Part shown: positions 58,100 through 64,000 of the stretch, piece by piece
Numbering within the stretch: position 1 is the stretch's first letter
How the letters are laid out: every line of letters starts with the position of its first letter
Source: Protula sp. h YS-2021
Lineage: Eukaryota > Annelida > Polychaeta > Sabellida > Serpulidae
Direction: 5' to 3'
Assembly (NCBI GenBank): GCA_949752745.1
Contig: OX457026.1
Location: 76,444,775-76,508,774 of the forward strand
Length of the DNA stretch: 64,000 nucleotides
Position numbers and translations under genes: made by a program
The notes under the pieces: generated by a model
Told to the model about the DNA's origin: nothing
Database searches by the model: none
What the model saw: the letters and a program-made list of their open reading frames with translations, nothing else

Positions 58100-60930
58100 T
58101 CTATCCTGGTAAAGTGTAAACCTTACCTGTCTCTGAGAAGGGTCTGTGACGTAGGGGACTTATCGATCTTTCCGGTTGCCACCACAAGCCTTGGAGGCAT
58201 CCATAGACTGAAGAATCATCCTTCGATTCATTGAGATACCTTGAAACCATCTGCATGTCCGTTGTTCCACTAAAAAGGCTATGTGTGGCTTGGGGATCAA
58301 CTCGGACCCACTTGAATGGCTTTTCTCATCCATTAAACTTGGCTGTTTCTCTGCGTAAGTAACGGATCACTCGCCGTGACGCCCTTCTCCTCTCAGAACC
58401 TGCCAAGCTTCTGCTTACGGGCAAGGATGTGTTGCAAGACAAAAAGTGGTCTAAGTCTTTTGATCCTAAAAAGTATCGCTAGGAGACGAGACCCTCGCCT
58501 CCGAGAGGTCCTCTGGTTGGCTGCTATCTGTACTGCTGCGGGGTAGCTGCACTTGGGAGCTCCGACGCGAAACGATGTGGCTTCTTGCGTTTCGCCTACT
58601 GGAGGAAAGGGGCGTGAAATATCCTGGGCATAAGAGAACAAAATCCTGTGACATATTGCAGCTTTCTTGATTTGTTATTTCGACATCCGTTGGGTGAAAA
58701 GTTCTTTCTCGCCCAGGATCAGGACATGACATAAGTCCCGTAGATCCTTTACGTTAGACCAACAGTGTTGTAAGAAGGCCTCTCTCCTCAAACAGACCAT
58801 AGATATCATCAAGTGAATCGAAAGCTGGCCGAAACCTTGTGAGGGCCAACTTTCTAGTACTTTCAAGGACACTGGATAATTGTGTCGTAAATTCTCCCAC
58901 ATTGTCTGCAGGGCCTTAAGCGTATAGTCCTGGAGAACACGATATTAAGTACGTCGCATGGCAATACCCTCGCTTGTCGACAGTGCAACAAATAAGTCCT
59001 GTTGGGGCGCATGGTTTGAGATGTCATTCTGATGGGAGGAATCTATGTCCAAAACTTGGGTGCCACAAGGAGCTTTCTCTAGACGAGCTATTTCTTGCAT
59101 AGCTTCCCTGAAAGACATGTTTTTGGTGCTACACAAGAGGCGGCGTGCTCTCGTCGCCTGGTGAAGTAAGTCTGGAGAAAGGAATGCAGATTGTGCGTCT
59201 CGCTGCAATTGTTTTATCTTTCAACAGACGTTGCCTCTGGCCTGGGGAGTGGATCAGATCAACTTCCCCAAAGATAACTGAAAATGAGCAGAGATAGGCA
59301 ATTCTTCTACTTCTTCATCCGCCCCTTTCCCATCTCACCCATGACCTTCCGAGACTTCGTCTACATCTTTGGACTGCTTAACTTGTTGGTGAGTGGGGTT
59401 CTCGACGCGGTGCAAATTTCATTTCCCCTGTAGCATCTAGAGGCGAGTCCTGGGTTTTGGCGAGCTCATGTTCCTCATGTTCCTCATCGATTGTAACGGA
59501 GAAACCTGTTCTGATGGTGGAAGGGGGCGGTGGGGGGAGGGGTTGCCTGGAGTTACATCCTCACTGACCACAACTGGTTCTAACTGGGGAGATGCTGAGG
59601 ATGTGGAAGTCAGGAGTAGGCTGGCTGTCAGTGGGGTGGGTGTTTGCTTTTGCTGTTCTATTTTTTGCATTCATTGGAGTTGTTCGCTGTATTTGAGCTT
59701 GTAACGACAAACAGACTAATAAATTCTTAACCACAGTGGAGAGGGATGGAATCGGATATACCGTTGATGACGATGATAGGTCTTCTTCTGTTGGGATAAG
59801 TAACTGCCCCGAGGATGCGGAGAAAGACGTACCCTATGTTTGTTGCAACACTAACACCTGGTCGCTAGAGGATCGAAACTTACTGTCTACTTCGTCGAGC
59901 GCTTTGTCGTATCCGATTGCACAGCAGCGCGCACTTAATCCAGAGCTGAGTATACTTCTCTATCGGGACGCCCGGTTCTGGTATCGTTTCCTTTGACTTA
60001 GTCTTTTTAAAACTTTTTCCGATTTATTGTCGCATCGAACTCTCCGCCTACATTGATGAGTACTGGTAATCGCACCTGGCCCATAATCACTGGTCCATAA
60101 TGCTTCACAACATCTTCCACAAGTTCTTGATAATGAAAAGCTCGGGCGAGGGCTTTCTTTCTCTCTCGTCTGCTGTAGTTAATAAATTGCTTCCGATCCC
60201 TGTTAAATGGCGTCACTGACAAGTAAGCTACAATCCATCTTGCATCGATCTCACACGGAGGGTTGAGCGGCTGTGGTTTGAGCAAAGTGACTGGGTGAGT
60301 GCACTGCAGGTCTGTTGGCGGAGACCGCAGATTAACTTCTGTCATATCTGAAACATAAGCAGAAAAGAAGCCATGAAATAACTGGTAGTAAACGCACAGT
60401 CAATTTAAGACATTTGCTATCTTGAATTCAGCTTTTTCAGCAAACAAGTGCACTAAAAGCAGTTCACTCTGTGTGAGAACAAATGCTTTTAGGTGTAAAT
60501 TGCCGGACGGGAAGGGAATATTCCTGACCAATGCAACCAGATTCAAGGACGGTGAGAGTGCTATGAAGGCCCGAAAACGGTTTGAAAATAGTCAAAATAT
60601 GGGAATGTGGCAAAACGTGCCACAGGCCCTAAAATACCCGAAAGAATTTTTTTACCCGAAAGAGGTAAAATACTGCAAGTAAAAAACTTGCGTCCTATGG
60701 AGTTCACAAGCTTAAGCACAACAGGCCAAACATGATGACAGAGTCCGCTGGTAAAGCTTGAAGTCCAAGCAGGCAGCCAGGGACTGCAAATACTTGCATG
60801 GCTCCTGGGCAATGTGTACTGAGTATCCAGTTCAAATTCTTCGAGCTGTAGCTTCTGTGGAGAAAAAGAGGCACACTTCCTCCGAACTATCGACATGCCA
60901 CCGCTGCGTATAAACTTAACAAACACCAGA
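58100..60930 (-). pseudogene. Degenerate retroelement-like block 2
   Basis: Minus-strand pieces in changing frames: EVNLRSPPTDLQCTHPVTLL with RRERKKALARAFHYQELVED (60345-60007), a Pro/Ser/Thr-rich linker (59670-59437), QRDAQSAFLSPDLLHQATRA with SFREAMQEIARLEKAP (59208-59080), GEFTTQLSSVLESTRKLALT with DSLDDIYGLFEE (58890-58770), and ASRRVIRYLRRETAKFNG (58390-58325). The order and composition suggest a gag-like protein, but I recognise no firm domain and see no LTRs, RT or integrase. A decayed host gene is the alternative. Confidence 0.35.
60007..60345 (-). CDS. Longest intact piece of block 2, exon-like
   Basis: A 112-codon frame. A good acceptor (gcttatgtttcag) stands just before ATATGACAGAAG, and the frame ends RLPVLINVGGEFDATINRKK plus F and a stop. 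Residues such as DARWIVAYLSVTPFNRDRKQ are protein-like. No family is recognised. It could be a gag piece or the last exon of an unknown gene. Confidence 0.25.
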   Translation of the reverse strand: MTEVNLRSPPTDLQCTHPVTLLKPQPLNPPCEIDARWIVAYLSVTPFNRDRKQFINYSRRERKKALARAFHYQELVEDVVKHYGPVIMGQVRLPVLINVGGEFDATINRKKF

Positions 60931-61239
60931 TCGAAGTTACAAGTGCCAAAAACTCCAGCTATTAAAACAACATTATTCAGAATTTAGCATGAAAAATTAG
61001 TTCTCCGTTCATAAAATAACCAATAGAAAGCAAAAGAAAATCGCACCTTCCGACAGGGTTCCTCGACAGAAATTTGAGAATCACACAGCATGGCGTGTGT
61101 TTGCTGACTCACGCCAAAAAGGAAATCCGTATTACAGCAGCGACGTCAAACGATGTACTTCCCCGCATCTCATTGGCTGGTGAGTAGATGGTGGGAAGGG
61201 GCCGTTCAAACTGCTGCTTCTTGATTGCGGCCCTGACAT

Positions 61240-61745
61240 CTATACAACATCGCTTTTTAGACTTATTTACAAGGTCGTGGGATAAGTTAAAGCTGGGATC
61301 GCCTCGCTACTATTTGTATGAAAATCTTTTCTTTTTATTTTTGAACAGAAAAAAATTACTACGTTGAGATTGAGCCATACCTACAAGATTTCGGAGAGCT
61401 GAGTTTGATATAGACCAAATTTGACGTTGATGTTTGGCGTTGGAAACGACCTTGCTATTTGTTTCGAAACAATTCGGCCTGTAACTGGTTTTAGAAAGGC
61501 TAGAAATTAGACAAACGTCGGTATTTGGTTGTTTATGACAATCAAAATAAAGCCGCCATCACTTTTGATAGATGCCAGACGTTGCAACAAAGACGTTGAA
61601 CAAATGTTTTAGAAAGTGGCAGTTTGGTTCCGATCAAGTAGCAGTATGTTGCTAATAATGCTATTTTGTCGCGACGACACCAACTGCTTCTTTTTCGCGA
61701 CCTCAATAGTCGTTGGAAAGACGTCACAAAGTTGACTTCGTATGA
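61240..61745. repeat. AACGTC-rich fragment
   Basis: Contains tctatacaacatcgcttttt, acaaacgtcggt, ccagacgttgcaacaaagacgttgaaca and ggaaagacgtcaca. Probably the other half of the element at 57430-57560, split by retroelement block 2. Confidence 0.5.
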
Positions 61746-62755
61746 CAAACTTACAGGAGTTATGAAGTACGTTTTAAACGTTCAATGAGAGCGAAATTAT
61801 TTAAATGCACATCAGCATGACTATTTGTCGTGCGCACTTTTTTAACGTAAACGTGCCGCTCTAGTTGTACCGCTCTACTTTAAGGCCTGAGTGCATTTAT
61901 TACTTCAGGCTGTTATTATGACATATCGATAAGTTAACATCAGTTCATTGGCCCGGTCTTGAGTTTCAACATGACAACTGAGAGTTGTTACCCTACCTTA
62001 TTCAGATAAATCGTGACATGGAGTACTTCATTAAATTAGCGAAACAGCAAGCCTCCCACTCCGTGCCGTGTAAGGTTAAAATCAATAGGCCAATCTGTAC
62101 AATGAGATCTCCACACATATACTTGGGCCCTTTCAAAGATCCTTGTGTTAACAAACAAGCTCGCAGACAATCCATATATTGGATTGACTACCGCATTCAT
62201 TGCAAAACCAATGATCTCGTTAGACAGGCAGTACAATTTGTTATGTTCCTGTGAAAAACCGTAATCGTAGCTATTAATGTTAAGCATTATGGTATTTTTC
62301 TGCATTGTTATTGGTGGTAATTCAATTTTACGCAAGTTGGATATCTAAGTGGAAAATTACAGGTATATAATCATTCTTTTTTGTACTACAATATACTCTA
62401 TGAATAACATTAAGGATCAAAGTACGAAGCCATTTCTCACAATTCCCATTAGTAACACACAGCTTGTAACTTACAGTTTATAGCATTTTGTTTCGTTTAA
62501 GCTATTTTTTATGTTACCCCCTCCGTCTGCAACAGAACATCATGTCGTTCTTATATTAAATAAAATTAATAAGAAGAATTGCCATATCAAAGGGTTGCAG
62601 TTTTGAAAAACTCTCACCTCTTAATTCCGAAAACAGATTGACTGTTTACCGGTAACATTCTGTTTCACTTTTAGCACACAACCCCACTGCTCGCTCCCAT
62701 CACAAATATCGCATCGTGTTATGAATGGTCTAACCGAATTTACCGTAGTGTGTTT
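61746..62755. other. No gene recognised
   Basis: Overlapping open frames on both strands at 61985-62335 have no recognisable family. Confidence 0.4.
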
Positions 62756-62760
62756 TATTA

Positions 62761-62763
<3 letters not shown>

Positions 62764-62808
<45 letters not shown>
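62764..62808. repeat. (TTA)n microsatellite
   Basis: About 15 TTA units. Confidence 0.95.
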
Positions 62809-62812
<4 letters not shown>

Positions 62813-64000
62813 TACACTAAGTATTTACTGACTTATTTCTGCAGACTGAGAAATTCGAACAGCGGTTTCACAAGAACAAAAATATGGCACCTTCATTATT
62901 CATCCTGTAAACATAACGGTGAACACAGGCCAGCTACAACTGTAGCCTAAGTATTAACTGATATCTTGTAATGTGTCCACAACATAGTTACCATGTGGTC
63001 AACCCATAAAATTAAATTTAGCAGGTACAACATAAGTCGTTCGCATAGTCAAACCACATACCAAACCTACTGAAGCAATCAATAAACAGATGTTGAGTTG
63101 TTTTGTTAACTGGTTTATGTCAATTGCATGGGTATGGTGGCCTTAATGTTAACCTATTTCAAAAACGCTAACAGTATTTATTACTCTAAGTCGATATTTG
63201 CTTTGTTATATCGTCCAAGAAATACACAACCGAAGTAAATAACAAATTGGAAGTGCTTGCTCGTCAGTGATTTCAAATATTCAACGGTAACGGTATACAA
63301 AATACACTTTCATTAATTTTTATGTATTTATAAATTATTCGGTAAACGGTATTGTAAATCACACTTACATAGGTTCATTTCATTGTTGCTTCATTATTTC
63401 GTAAAGTTCAATAAACCAGTTCTGTTTCATCCATTGACAAAAGTTTCAACGTATGTCGACCACTAATCGACATCTATAAAAATTGGTAATTTTTCGTTGC
63501 GATTGAATGGGTGTCACTAAAAGGACTAAGCATAAACTTCGGAAGAGCAGAATTGCACAGAACCCAAATCACAACCCAGTAACAAGGTGATTTCACAGAT
63601 TATCAGATAGAAAGTCAAATTATTTTAAATTCTCATGGGATTCTTATAAATAATTGCAAAATATATCTCAATACCTATAGTAGATCCTTAAGGTTACGGT
63701 TTTCTGATATTGAAAAGCTTTGTATATTATTTCTGTCGAAAAAAAGCACAATAGATAATGACCTGATTTTGGGATCTTTGCATGCGCATTTTGCTAATAA
63801 ACACGGCAAAGCCAAGTCTTGGATTTTGAACAATTGTGTAGCATGACAAATTAAAAATAAATATAAAATCCAAAATGCATAAAAAAAATTGAATAAAAAT
63901 TGAAATACTGAAAGTGCATAAAGTTCAACTGGATAGAAATTTTGTAATTTGCAATGGCGGGCAAAGCACCATTGGCGACTTCGTTCCATACAGCTTCGGC
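62809..64000. other. No gene recognised
   Basis: AT-rich unique sequence to the window edge, with no repeat, hairpin or exon signature that I could see. Confidence 0.4.

Noticed and set aside
1..64000. tRNA or rRNA genes
   Set aside because: No cloverleaf with a GGTTCGA-type T-arm and no rRNA-like block was seen by eye; a covariance-model scan was not possible.

Overview
The window is nuclear DNA of an animal. Genes are split into short exons with GT-AG introns of up to about 10 kb, most of the sequence is repeats, and the recognisable proteins are metazoan (RGS22, mitochondrial ribosomal protein S21, TMEM151). Satellite-cored, hairpin-capped elements resembling the pearl/Helentron-type elements of bivalves suggest an aquatic invertebrate, perhaps a lophotrochozoan. 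The sequence alone does not fix the taxon.

Layout. From 60 to 19607 on the minus strand lie nine exons covering about the N-terminal 700 residues of an RGS22 orthologue. The 3' part of the gene runs off the left edge and its first exon was not found. Its introns hold a GATATC-rich tract, two related satellite elements (4661-6560 and 9111-11130), nested TIR elements and a MITE. From 19.6 to 31.9 kb is gene-free: microsatellites, a C/G-rich duplicated block, two satellite elements, and a 1.66 kb hAT element with a perfect 8-bp target duplication that carries another satellite element inside it. MRPS21 follows on the plus strand (two exons, 32208-36300, complete, 87 residues). Its intron holds a MITE, an inverted-repeat-flanked 159-bp satellite and a possible small minus-strand coding exon. 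A complete five-exon TMEM151-like gene lies on the minus strand (37753-44087, 288 residues). From 44.7 to 64 kb I find no host gene, only transposon debris: three broken MULE transposases (two FLYWCH-type), three copies of a 0.5-0.7 kb TIR element, two degenerate retroelement-like blocks, AACGTC-rich elements and microsatellites.

The three host genes have no evident shared pathway. RGS22 is a multi-RGS-domain protein, MRPS21 belongs to the mitochondrial small ribosomal subunit, and TMEM151 is a membrane protein of unknown function. Exon chains were built by eye from splice sites, reading-frame phase and family resemblance. All three chains are phase-consistent, with one probable missing RGS22 exon between 2452 and 12871. 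The most unusual content is non-coding: a recurring architecture of a GC-rich terminal hairpin plus 51-170 bp tandem repeats in several unrelated sequence versions, and a pair of stem-loops with compensatory changes just upstream of MRPS21.
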